A stretch of DNA of 64,000 nucleotides from Roseateles oligotrophus (GTDB taxonomy: Bacteria > Pseudomonadota > Gammaproteobacteria > Burkholderiales > Burkholderiaceae_C), in contig NZ_JAJIRN010000007.1 in assembly GCF_025717515.1 (NCBI RefSeq), positions 372,001 to 436,000 on the forward strand, written 5' to 3'. Positions 18,791-28,190 of the stretch are shown here, piece after piece; position 1 is the stretch's first letter; every line of letters begins with the position of its first letter. Position numbers and translations under genes: made by a program. The notes beneath the pieces were generated by a model that was given only the letters and a program-made list of their open reading frames with translations, was not told the DNA's origin and searched no databases.

Positions 18791-19609
18791 ATGACACCTT
18801 CCGCCCAAGGCCCAAGCCCGACCCGCCAGCAATTGACGCGCCTGATGAGAATCTGGTCATCCGGCACCTGGCCTTGCCATGATGGTCTGGAGCTGGATCT
18901 GGTGGCGGCGGCTTGGGTGGCGCTGGAGTTGTCGGCCGAAGGGCGCCAGACCTTGCGGCTGACGCAGGCCGGTATTCGCTGTGTGGCCGAGGCGCGGCGG
19001 CGCAATCAACGCGTATTGAGCGCACATGATGCCTTGGCCACAAGGATGGCGCGCGAGCTACTGCTTGGCGGACGCATCGTCTGGCGCGAGTTGTCGCTGC
19101 GGGCGCAGGCACAAGCTGGTTTGGCCGAAGAGGATCAGGCGCCCACCGAAGCCGGAGCCGAGTTTTTGCTTGAACCTTTGGCCGAACAGGCCAAGCCGAA
19201 ACCGGGGTGGCGGGTCGCGCGGCCGGATCTTTTTTCGGTCCGCAACACCTCGGTGGAGGACTATTTGCAGCCGGTCGTGCATGAGGTCAAGGTCAGCCGA
19301 GCCGACCTGCTGTCGGACCTGCGCCATGTGGCCAAGCGCGAGTCCTACCAATGGCTGTGCAACGAGTGCTATTACGTGTTTCCGGTCGGCGTGGCCGAGG
19401 CGGCGGAAATTCCCGAAGCCTTCGGCATTTGGCTGCTGCACGGTGGCGTCGAGGCGGGGCGTGTGGAGTTGCTGAGGCCGGCAAGGCATAAGCCCTGCAA
19501 GCTGCCATTTGACGTCTGGCTGGCCTTGGCCAAGGCGACACCGCTGCGGCTCGATGAGGATTCGGCGCAAACCCATTTGGGCAGGGCCGACGGGGACGGC
19601 GAACTTTGA
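18791..19609 (+). CDS. MmcB-like PD-(D/E)xK nuclease-fold protein
   Basis: 272 residues. The C-terminal half carries RPDLFSV (Asp146), then HEVKVSRADLLSD (Glu165-x-Lys167), then LCNECYYVFPVG. The order D, ExK, core strand resembles the MmcB-like DNA-repair family with a restriction-endonuclease fold. The N-terminal half is helical and unrecognised. A GTG at 18788 lies inside the palindrome; the ATG at 18791 is preferred. The last 4 bases overlap the start of the helicase gene, so the two are coupled. The LexA-like box suggests DNA-damage induction. Assignment to MmcB is by motif only; another nuclease-fold family is possible. Confidence 0.7.
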   Translation: MTPSAQGPSPTRQQLTRLMRIWSSGTWPCHDGLELDLVAAAWVALELSAEGRQTLRLTQAGIRCVAEARRRNQRVLSAHDALATRMARELLLGGRIVWRELSLRAQAQAGLAEEDQAPTEAGAEFLLEPLAEQAKPKPGWRVARPDLFSVRNTSVEDYLQPVVHEVKVSRADLLSDLRHVAKRESYQWLCNECYYVFPVGVAEAAEIPEAFGIWLLHGGVEAGRVELLRPARHKPCKLPFDVWLALAKATPLRLDEDSAQTHLGRADGDGEL

Positions 19610-21897
19610 AACCCTATTCGGTGGCGGTACGGGCGCTGTGCGAGTTCACCGCCAAGCAGGGCGATCTCGACCTGCGCTTCACCCCGGCCCCGAGCGCGCA
19701 AGAAGGCATCGCTGGACACGCCTTGGTGGCGGCGCGGCGGCCGGCACATTACCAGGCCGAACTGGCCTTGAGTGCTGAGTTTCAAGGTTTGTTGGTGCGT
19801 GGACGCGCCGATGGGTTTGATGCCCTTCTGGGCCGGCTTGAGGAGGTCAAGACCTTCAAGGGGCGGGTCGAGCAAATTCCTGAAAATCACCGGTTGCTGC
19901 ATTGGGCACAGCTGAAGGTCTACGGCGCGATGCTGTGCCAGGCGCAGGGTTTGGCCGAGCTCGAGTTGGCCTTGGTCTATTTCAATATCGGCTCGCAGCA
20001 GGAAACCATGTTGATCGAGCGCCACGCGGCCGTCGATTTGCAGGCGTATTTTGAGCTGCTGTGCGGGCGTTTTTTGGTTTGGGCCGAGCAGGAGTTGGCA
20101 CATCGCGGCGCGCGCGACTCGGCCTTGTCGGCGCTGGCTTTTCCGCATGGGAGCTTTCGCCCCGGCCAGCGTGATCTGGCGGCGGGCGTCTACCGCGCGG
20201 CGCAGACCGGCCGCTGCTTGATGGCGCAGGCGCCGACCGGCATCGGCAAGACGGTCGGCACGATCTTCCCCTTGTTGAAGGCCTGCCCGACCCAGCAGTT
20301 GGACAAAATCTACTTTCTGGCCGCCAAGACGGCGGGTCGCGGCTTGGCCTTGGAGGCCTTGAGTCTGCTTAAAAATAGCGTTATGGCGCTGCCCTTGCGG
20401 GTGCTGGAACTGGTGGCGCGCGACAAGGCCTGCGAGCACCCGGACAAGGCCTGCCATGGTGAGTCTTGCCCGCTCGCCAGGGGTTTCTATGATCGCTTGG
20501 CGGCGGCGCGTGCGGCGGCGGTGAGCGCCTCAATCGGCAAGCTGCTCGACCGAGCGACGCTGCGTGAGCTGGCCTTGGCGCATGAGATCTGCCCCTATTA
20601 CCTGAGTCAGGAACTGGTGCGCTGGAGCGATGTGGTGGTGGGCGACTACAACTACTATTTTGACGTCAGTGCGCTGCTGCACGGCCTGATGCAGGCCAAT
20701 CAATGGCGGGTGGCGGTCTTGGTCGACGAGGCACATAACCTGGTCGAACGCGGGCGCAAGATGTACTCGGCCGACTTGGACCAGGCGAGCTTGCGGGCCG
20801 CAAGGCTGAACGCGCCGGCCGGCCTGAAGAAGCCGCTCGATCGCCTGCATCGGCAGTGGAATGAAATGAACAAGGAGCAGGCCGAGGACTATCATGTCTT
20901 GGGCGGCTTGCCGCTCAAGTTCTTGGCGGCGGTGCAGTTGTTGAATGCGGCCATCTCTGAACACCTTGCGGACCATCCGACCGAAGTCAATGCCACGCTG
21001 CAAACCTTCTACTTCGAGGCCTTGCATTTCGTGCGCATGGCCGAGTTGTTCGGCACGCATTCGTTATGTGATCTGAGCCAGTCCAGCAAGGCTTCGGCCA
21101 GCTTGGCGCGCGCCAACTCGGTGCTGTGCTTGCGCAATGTGTTACCGGCACCGTTTCTTGGGCCAAGGTTTGCCGCCTCGCGCACCACCGTGCTGTTTTC
21201 GGCCACGCTGCAGCCGATGCAGTATTTCTCCGACATCCTGGGCCTGCCGCCCGACACGGCCCGGCTGGAGGTGGCGGCGCCTTTTGCGGCCGAGCAATTG
21301 CGGGTGTCGGTGGCCGGCCAAATCTCGACCCGCTATCAGCAGCGCCGCGCGTCGCTGCCGGCCATCGTGGACCTGATGGCGCGCCAGTTTGAGGCCCAGC
21401 CCGGCAACTATCTGGCCTTCTTCAGCAGCCATGATTATTTGCAAGAGGCGGCGGCCTTGTTTGAGGCCCAATGCCCCGAGATCACGGTCTGGAAGCAGGC
21501 CCGGCGCATGGCGGAGCAAGAGCAGCAGGCCTTTCTGGACCGCCTGACGCCGGACAGCCAGGGCATTGGATTTGTCGTGCTGGGGGGCTCGTTTGGCGAG
21601 GCGGTGGACCTGCCCGGCAAGCGCTTGATCGGCGCCTTCATCGCCACGCTGGGGCTGCCGCAAGTGAATGCCGTCAATCAGCAGATCAAACTGCGCCTGG
21701 ATCAGTTGATGGGCGGTGCCGGCTATGACTACACCTATCTCTATCCGGGCCTGCAAAAGGTCGTGCAGGCGGCCGGCCGGGTTATACGCAGCAGCAGCGA
21801 TTGCGGTGTCTTGCACTTGATGGATGACCGCTACGGCCGGCGCGAGGTGCAGGCCTTGCTGCCGAGTTGGTGGTGCTTGAGTCACTGCCAGCAATGA
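19606..21897 (+). CDS. DinG/XPD-type iron-sulfur helicase fused to a RecB-like nuclease domain
   Basis: 763 residues. Residues about 1-160 form a PD-(D/E)xK nuclease of the RecB/Cas4 type: Asp69 in GRADG, E80-V-K82 and the QxxxY signature (Q102, Y106). The helicase follows: Walker A GIGKT (212-216), four Cys placed as in the XPD/DinG 4Fe-4S domain (276, 283, 288, 329), DEAH (374-377) and motif VI QAAGRVIR near the C-terminus. It should unwind DNA 5' to 3' and cut it. The start is a TTG whose bases overlap the upstream stop codon (TTGA), and translation probably depends on the first gene. Operon and LexA-like box point to DNA repair. Confidence 0.88.
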   Translation: MKPYSVAVRALCEFTAKQGDLDLRFTPAPSAQEGIAGHALVAARRPAHYQAELALSAEFQGLLVRGRADGFDALLGRLEEVKTFKGRVEQIPENHRLLHWAQLKVYGAMLCQAQGLAELELALVYFNIGSQQETMLIERHAAVDLQAYFELLCGRFLVWAEQELAHRGARDSALSALAFPHGSFRPGQRDLAAGVYRAAQTGRCLMAQAPTGIGKTVGTIFPLLKACPTQQLDKIYFLAAKTAGRGLALEALSLLKNSVMALPLRVLELVARDKACEHPDKACHGESCPLARGFYDRLAAARAAAVSASIGKLLDRATLRELALAHEICPYYLSQELVRWSDVVVGDYNYYFDVSALLHGLMQANQWRVAVLVDEAHNLVERGRKMYSADLDQASLRAARLNAPAGLKKPLDRLHRQWNEMNKEQAEDYHVLGGLPLKFLAAVQLLNAAISEHLADHPTEVNATLQTFYFEALHFVRMAELFGTHSLCDLSQSSKASASLARANSVLCLRNVLPAPFLGPRFAASRTTVLFSATLQPMQYFSDILGLPPDTARLEVAAPFAAEQLRVSVAGQISTRYQQRRASLPAIVDLMARQFEAQPGNYLAFFSSHDYLQEAAALFEAQCPEITVWKQARRMAEQEQQAFLDRLTPDSQGIGFVVLGGSFGEAVDLPGKRLIGAFIATLGLPQVNAVNQQIKLRLDQLMGGAGYDYTYLYPGLQKVVQAAGRVIRSSSDCGVLHLMDDRYGRREVQALLPSWWCLSHCQQ

Positions 21898-21898
21898 A

Positions 21899-21933
21899 AA
21901 TCGCCAGTCGGTTCACGTACCGAACTGGCGATT
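21899..21933. terminator. Long hairpin between convergent genes
   Basis: AATCGCCAGT and CGGT pair with ACCG and ACTGGCGATT, with one bulged base and a 6-base loop. It sits between the helicase and inhibitor genes, so it can form in transcripts from both directions. There is no T-run, so it may stop transcription inefficiently or protect 3' ends. Confidence 0.65.
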
Positions 21934-21948
21934 GAAGGGACTCTTGCT

Positions 21949-22224
21949 TCAGACGGCGTTAACTTCGATGACCCGGCTGTCTATGGCTTGCGCCTCCCAG
22001 CGCCGCTTGCGCACAAAGTGCAATAGATGGTGACCAGGGCTTTGTGCTTGCAGCTCGAAGACCTGAGTACCACCGTCGCCGACGGTCGCAGCGGCCGGTT
22101 GACGAAAACTTGTTCCGATCAGCGCTATATGTTCGTGAGGTTCAAGCAACTCCCATGTATAGCCGGTGCTGGCGCCTGAGCCCAACTCGACTTCGAAGCT
22201 CACTCCTGGTGCGACGGTCAGCAT
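21949..22224 (-). CDS. Chagasin-family (I42) cysteine protease inhibitor
   Basis: 91 residues, about the family length without a leader. The three loops that plug papain-like active sites are recognisable: GASTGY (17-22, for NPTTGY), VGDGG (48-52, for GxGG) and KRRWE (73-77, for RPW). There is no signal peptide, unlike many chagasin homologues, so it is probably cytoplasmic. A strong AGGAGAG ribosome site precedes the ATG. It lies 43 bases downstream of a papain-like protease gene on the same strand, so the natural target is probably that protease. This is an inference from proximity and family specificity. Confidence 0.85.
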   Translation of the reverse strand: MLTVAPGVSFEVELGSGASTGYTWELLEPHEHIALIGTSFRQPAAATVGDGGTQVFELQAQSPGHHLLHFVRKRRWEAQAIDSRVIEVNAV

Positions 22225-22267
22225 TTGTCTCTCCTTTCAAACGGCTGGCCGCCGGATGGTCTAGCCT

Positions 22268-23959
22268 TCACACATACCATTTGTGATGCATCGCCGAGTC
22301 TGTACCCTCGACGAAACAGTCCAGGCGGCCGGGCGCCCAAGAACTGACACCCACGCCTGAGCTGAGTACGCCGCCCAGATCCTCTTCGCCGCTCCAGCTC
22401 TGACCATCCCACCACTTATGCATCATGTGGAAGGTGGCACCTGGGTAGAACACGTCGATGCGGTTTGGCCCCCAAGACTCAGCACCCGGCTCGCCGCCCA
22501 CATAGCCTCCGAGGCTTTCCCAGCCGCTCCAGGCTGCGCCGCTCCACCACTTGTGATAAAGCTTGCTGTCGGTGCCTTTGACGAAGCAGTCGAGCCGGTT
22601 GGCGCTCCAGGATGAAACGGCAGGGCCGGACGCTAGTGCGCCGCCCAAGCCTTCCCAGCCACCCCAGTGGGCGCCGTCCCACCACATGTGATACATCGCG
22701 GAGTCCATACCACGGGCAAACACATCGATGCGGTTCGGCCCCCAGGACACCGCGCAAGGGTCGGACGAGAACTGGCCGCCCAAACTCTCCCAGGCGCTCC
22801 AGCCGCCCTGGAACCACTTGTGATACATCCGGTGGTCTGTGCCGACGGCAAAAATGTCCAGCCGCCCGGGGCTCCAGGAGCAAATGGCCGGCGCACTTTG
22901 AATGCTGCCGCCCAGGCTTTCCCAGCCCTGCCAATTGCTGCCGTCCCACCAGCGGTGGTGTGTGGCCGAGTCGGTGCCGCGTGCGACCACGTCGATGCGA
23001 TTCACAGCCCATGAGGTGGCGCTTGGTTTTGATGTTATGACGCCGCCCAAACTTTCATAGCCATGCCAACCTGCGGCCGGTTGCGGCAGTACGACGCCTT
23101 GTGCGGTGGCAAAGGGATAGGCGTCGAATTTGCATTCTCCGTAACCGATTTTGAAGAAGCCGGCATTGCCGAAGGTGGTGTCCCAGGAGTTCTTGCAGAT
23201 CCAGCATTGCTCGGCTTCGGAGTAGCCGATCACCTGCACACAGTGCCCGCCGACATAGGCTCCCGATACATGGTGATAGACGCCGCTGCCATAGGAGAAG
23301 AAGTCGTCGTAGACATCGAAGGAGGCGGAGCAGGGGCCCACATTGCTGAGGTAGTTCTTGCGGTCCACGATGCTGCTGAGTAAACCGTGCGAGCCGACTT
23401 TGACGGCTGAAGCGGCGCGATTCGGGATATTGCCGCAGTGGGGAATCCAGTAGTGTGGAGCGGCCGCCGTGCTTTGGGGTGGATTCTCGAAGGCCGCCAT
23501 ATAGGGGAACAGATTGTCCGGCACGACGCCGCGCACCTTGATCTGCTCAAGGCAGTCGTTAGCATTCCAGCCCCCGCAAGTCGCACCGTGAGACGAGCAG
23601 AAATGAGCGTCGGCCTCGGATAGATTGAGAAGCTGCCCTTTTTCGATCGATGCCATCGATTCGATCAAGGCGGTGCAGCAGAAGGAGACGCAGGAGCCGC
23701 AGTTCTTCTGGTCTTTGACCGAGGTGACGTGATTGCCGTTGCGATTGCGCCAATCGACCGCCGGGGCAAAGGCCGGCGGGGCCTTGCTTTGCGGCAGAGG
23801 CGATGCGGCGGCTTCGATATCTTCCTTGGTGAAGATGACGCCAAGCAGGGCCTTTTTTTGGTCGTCATTGAGCAATGACTGCGGGGTTTGTCTTGGCGTC
23901 CAGCGCGCCTTGGCCTGAGTCAGGCTTTTAGACAGGGCATTGATGTCGAGTGTTGGCAT
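22268..23959 (-). CDS. Papain-like (C1) cysteine protease with C-terminal PLL-type beta-propeller
   Basis: 563 residues. Residues about 1-60 resemble a short pro-region. The C1 peptidase domain (about 65-290) has Gln84 and Cys90 in DQKNCGSC, His239 in GGHC and Asn257 in KNSWD, so the catalytic set is complete. Residues about 298-563 hold six repeats of about 45 residues ([12 protein letters not shown]...YHKWWDG...GWESLGG), the pattern of PLL/DUF346 sugar-binding propellers. No signal peptide is visible, so export, if any, uses another route. The ATG at 23959 follows GGGAG; an in-frame ATG 24 bases upstream has no ribosome site. The inhibitor gene follows. Confidence 0.9.
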   Translation of the reverse strand: MPTLDINALSKSLTQAKARWTPRQTPQSLLNDDQKKALLGVIFTKEDIEAAASPLPQSKAPPAFAPAVDWRNRNGNHVTSVKDQKNCGSCVSFCCTALIESMASIEKGQLLNLSEADAHFCSSHGATCGGWNANDCLEQIKVRGVVPDNLFPYMAAFENPPQSTAAAPHYWIPHCGNIPNRAASAVKVGSHGLLSSIVDRKNYLSNVGPCSASFDVYDDFFSYGSGVYHHVSGAYVGGHCVQVIGYSEAEQCWICKNSWDTTFGNAGFFKIGYGECKFDAYPFATAQGVVLPQPAAGWHGYESLGGVITSKPSATSWAVNRIDVVARGTDSATHHRWWDGSNWQGWESLGGSIQSAPAICSWSPGRLDIFAVGTDHRMYHKWFQGGWSAWESLGGQFSSDPCAVSWGPNRIDVFARGMDSAMYHMWWDGAHWGGWEGLGGALASGPAVSSWSANRLDCFVKGTDSKLYHKWWSGAAWSGWESLGGYVGGEPGAESWGPNRIDVFYPGATFHMMHKWWDGQSWSGEEDLGGVLSSGVGVSSWAPGRLDCFVEGTDSAMHHKWYV

Positions 23960-24104
23960 TTGAAGACTCCCGATGTTGAACAAGACCGATAAGTCGCGCC
24001 GCTCGGAGCGAGCGAGGCGACACTTGGCTGTTTCACACTAGGCGGTTTTTTGCATGATTTAAATACCTGCCCCCTAGCTTGTCGGATCGACTTTGGAGTT
24101 CAGG

Positions 24105-24407
24105 ATGACCAAGAACAGCCCGCTTTACTTTTGGCTATGCGGCCACAGGATTGTTTGTTTTTTGATGCTGACGATCAGCTTTGTCAGCTTCGGCGCGCTG
24201 TCCTTGGACTTGATCCGGCTGCTTTCTGCCAATGCCGGTTTCTTGTTCGCCAACGGTTGGGCGGGCTTGGTCGACGGGGGGCTTCGACAGTTGATCGAGT
24301 TGTCGGCCAGTGCCTTGGCGGCGATGGCCTGCTATGTGCTTTTCAAGTTATGCGAGCACGCCTTGGTGCACCGACTTGCACATGCTCAGTTCGAGGCCCG
24401 TCGCTGA
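24105..24407 (+). CDS. Small inner-membrane protein of unknown function
   Basis: 100 residues with two strongly hydrophobic segments (about 14-38 and 62-82) and a basic C-terminus ending FEARR. GGAG lies 8 bases before the ATG. No family is recognised. It is divergent from the protease gene and converges on the TetR regulator, so context gives no clear hint. The Cys/Phe-rich membrane segments and good ribosome site support a real gene. Confidence 0.6.
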   Translation: MTKNSPLYFWLCGHRIVCFLMLTISFVSFGALSLDLIRLLSANAGFLFANGWAGLVDGGLRQLIELSASALAAMACYVLFKLCEHALVHRLAHAQFEARR

Positions 24408-24419
24408 GTCACGAGCCGT

Positions 24420-25169
24420 TCAAAGCCTTGTCAGCGCGCTGTTCAGTTCGTCACGCAAACGGCGCAGGCCCAACAATTCTTGCTCGGGGGCCTGCAGGGC
24501 AGGCCACAGGAGCGCGACCAAGTCGCGGGCACTGGCGTCGATATCAATTTGGCGGCCGGCAATGATGACTTCCCACAAAATATGTTCCATGGGGCCGAAC
24601 ACCAGCGAGCGCAGCAGCCGCAGTGGAATGTCGCTGCGCACCTCGCCGCTGGCCTGGCCGCGTGCCAGCAAGTCCATCAAAGGCGCGGTGTAACGGCGTT
24701 GCAACTCGACAAAGGCATTGCCAAACTCTTGGCCCGAGTTGTCTTGCTTTTTTCGCCCTTCAGACAGCACCAGGGCGCACAGACCGGTGCCCTGAATCAG
24801 GAACAGGCGCAGATGCGTGTGCACCATGAATTCAAGCTGCTCGCGCACCGGCGCCTTGCGCGGCAGGCCGGTTTCTATCGCCGCGATGATCTCGTCATAC
24901 CAGTCGCTGATCACCCGCATGCACAGCTCGCGCTTGCCGCGAAAGTAGGTGAAGACGGTGGCCTCGGAGATGCCAAGGCGCTGAGCGATCTCGGTCGTGG
25001 TGGCGCGCTCAAAGCCGCGCTCAGAAAATACCTCACGGCCGACCCGCAGGATGTCGCGCACGCGCTGCTCGGCCTTGGCGCCGGTAGGCGAGCGGCGTTG
25101 GGTTGGAGCGATTTGGGTGGGCGGCGTGGTCACGGAGACTATTCTGCGCAAAAATTGAGTAAAGCTCAA
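24420..25169 (-). CDS. TetR/AcrR-family transcriptional regulator
   Basis: Up to 249 residues. A TetR helix-turn-helix is at about residues 38-85 (RDILRVGREVFSERGFERATTTEIAQRLGISEATVFTYFRGKRE is its extent; key residues TTTEIA, ISEATVF, YF). The ligand domain is helical and unassigned. No ATG is available: the start is a TTG at 25169 or a GTG at 25133. It is divergent from the methylcrotonyl-CoA carboxylase beta gene and may control it, although Pseudomonas-type liu clusters use a MerR-type LiuR. A perfect palindrome in the shared intergenic region is a candidate operator. Confidence 0.85.
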   Translation of the reverse strand: MSFTQFLRRIVSVTTPPTQIAPTQRRSPTGAKAEQRVRDILRVGREVFSERGFERATTTEIAQRLGISEATVFTYFRGKRELCMRVISDWYDEIIAAIETGLPRKAPVREQLEFMVHTHLRLFLIQGTGLCALVLSEGRKKQDNSGQEFGNAFVELQRRYTAPLMDLLARGQASGEVRSDIPLRLLRSLVFGPMEHILWEVIIAGRQIDIDASARDLVALLWPALQAPEQELLGLRRLRDELNSALTRL

Positions 25170-25258
25170 GTCCTGCTTGCGTCAAGCGCCGCTCTGGCCT
25201 ATTCTTCGGCCTTCGCGCATCGGTTCTGATCGATGGTGAGTCATGTTCATGAGTTTTG

Positions 25259-25271
25259 TGAGTTCTACTCA
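25259..25271. promoter_or_regulatory. Candidate operator TGAGT-N3-ACTCA
   Basis: A perfect palindrome with 5-bp arms around TCT lies 35 bases before the carboxylase beta start. A related TGAGTCA occurs at 25237-25243. Both lie between the divergent TetR and carboxylase genes, where an autoregulating TetR protein would bind. No binding data can be read from the sequence. Confidence 0.4.
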
Positions 25272-25305
25272 TTCTGTTCAAGTACAAGCGTTTTTTGGAG
25301 ACACC

Positions 25306-26913
<1,608 letters not shown>

Positions 26914-26915
26914 TG

Positions 26916-26938
26916 TGTAAAATGAGCGCAAATTTACA
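26916..26938. promoter_or_regulatory. Inverted repeat upstream of vapBC
   Basis: TGTAAA and TTTACA arms separated by 11 bases lie just after the carboxylase stop and before vapB, in a short A/T-rich patch. A second pair, GTGTA (26915-26919) and TACAC (26945-26949), is nested with it. Its position fits an operator bound by the VapBC complex. Confidence 0.5.
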
Positions 26939-26952
26939 TATTGGTACACATC

Positions 26953-27231
26953 ATGCGCACGAATATTGAAATCAATGATGACTTGATGGATTTGGCCATG
27001 AAGTCGGGGGCCTTCAAGACCAAGAAGGACGCGGTCGAGGCGGGCCTGCGCTTGCTGGCGCGGCAAGCGGCCTACCGGGAAATTCTGGCCTTGCGCGGCA
27101 AGTTGCGCTGGGAGGACGCGCCGCGTGCCGCCGAAGGCATGTTGAATGAGCCGGCGGCGGCTTACAGGGCCAAGCTCGAAGCAGGTCTGCCCACGGACGC
27201 GGACGCGGACGCGGAGTCGGGCTCACGATGA
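26953..27231 (+). CDS. vapB: VapB-type antitoxin
   Basis: 92 residues. The N-terminus MRTNIEINDDLMDLAM followed by KTKKDAVEAGL is the ribbon-helix-helix form of the VapB (DUF2191) antitoxins, which bind DNA and neutralise VapC. The C-terminus has three GGACGC hexamer repeats encoding an Asp/Ala tail. It overlaps vapC by 4 bases (ATGA). The gene sits between two leucine-catabolic genes and is probably an accessory insertion. Confidence 0.88.
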   Translation: MRTNIEINDDLMDLAMKSGAFKTKKDAVEAGLRLLARQAAYREILALRGKLRWEDAPRAAEGMLNEPAAAYRAKLEAGLPTDADADAESGSR

Positions 27232-27629
27232 TTCTGGTGGATTCCTCGGTCTGGATAGACTTTTTCAACGGTCGCGACACCGTCGGTGTGCGGCGTTTGA
27301 GCGATCTGTTGGAGGACGCCAGCGCGCCCTTGGCGCTGGCCGACCTGGTGCTGTTCGAGGTCTTGCGCGGCTTTCGTGATGAGCGCGACTATCTGGCCGC
27401 AAGGCGGGCGCTGGGTGCGCTTGATGTGGTCGATATCGGCGGCGAAGAAAGTGCGCTGCATGCCGCCGAGCATTACCGCGCGCTGCGTGCCGGTGGCTTC
27501 ACCGTCAACAGCCCGGTCGATGTCTTGCAGGCCAGTTTCTGCATCGAAAATGACTACGCCCTGCTGCATTCGGATCGCGACTTCGATGCGATGGAAGCGA
27601 TGCGTGGCCTGAAGGTCTGGAAACATTGA
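27228..27629 (+). CDS. vapC: VapC-type PIN-domain ribonuclease toxin
   Basis: 133 residues with the PIN acidic residues in place: Asp5 (ILVDSSVWID), Glu44 (LFEVLRG), Asp98 (SPVDVLQ) and Asp116/Asp118 (HSDRDF). VapC toxins are Mg-dependent endoribonucleases, often cutting tRNA or rRNA. It is translationally coupled to vapB. Both genes appear intact, so the module is probably functional. Confidence 0.9.
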   Translation: MILVDSSVWIDFFNGRDTVGVRRLSDLLEDASAPLALADLVLFEVLRGFRDERDYLAARRALGALDVVDIGGEESALHAAEHYRALRAGGFTVNSPVDVLQASFCIENDYALLHSDRDFDAMEAMRGLKVWKH

Positions 27630-27651
27630 TGCGATCTACCGAGAAGAGGCC

Positions 27652-28188
27652 ATGACAGAGCAGACCATTTCGATTCGGGCCCTGGCGCCGTCCGACTGCC
27701 TGGGCGAGTTGACCGCTTTGTTGCACAAGGCCTATGCCTCGCTGGGCGCGCAGGGTTGGAACTTCACCGGCGTTGACCAAAGCGTTGAAGTCACCGCCAA
27801 GCGGGTCGCGACCGGACATTGCCTGGTCGCGCTGCAAGGCGGCGCCATGGTCGGCACGGTGATGGTGCGCGGCCCCTATCGTCCCGGCGTCGATGCCTGG
27901 TACCTGGATACCCCCTGGTACACCCGCGCCGACACCGCCATCTTGTCGCAATTCGCCGTTGACCCGCAGTGTCAGGGTCAAGGCCTGGGCGCGCGCCTGA
28001 TGCAGGCCGCCGAAGCTTGGGGCCGCGCGCAGGGCATGGCCTATGTGGCGCTTGATACCGCCCGGCCGGCCGAGCATCTGCAGCGCCGCTATGCCGCCAG
28101 CGGCTATCGGGCCATGTGCGAGATCCAATGGGAAGGCAAGACGTACGCCAGCGTGTTGATGGTCAAGACCTTGGCGGAGGGGAGCTGA
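27652..28188 (+). CDS. GNAT-family N-acetyltransferase
   Basis: 178 residues. The acetyl-CoA binding motif A is clear (QFAVDPQCQGQGLGARLM, Q-x-x-G-x-G loop near 110-120) and is followed by a motif-B-like YVALDTARPAEHLQRRY. Substrate is unknown. It begins 22 bases after vapC, and the next gene begins 2 bases after its stop, so it belongs to the same plus-strand transcription block. Confidence 0.88.
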   Translation: MTEQTISIRALAPSDCLGELTALLHKAYASLGAQGWNFTGVDQSVEVTAKRVATGHCLVALQGGAMVGTVMVRGPYRPGVDAWYLDTPWYTRADTAILSQFAVDPQCQGQGLGARLMQAAEAWGRAQGMAYVALDTARPAEHLQRRYAASGYRAMCEIQWEGKTYASVLMVKTLAEGS

Positions 28189-28190
28189 AC

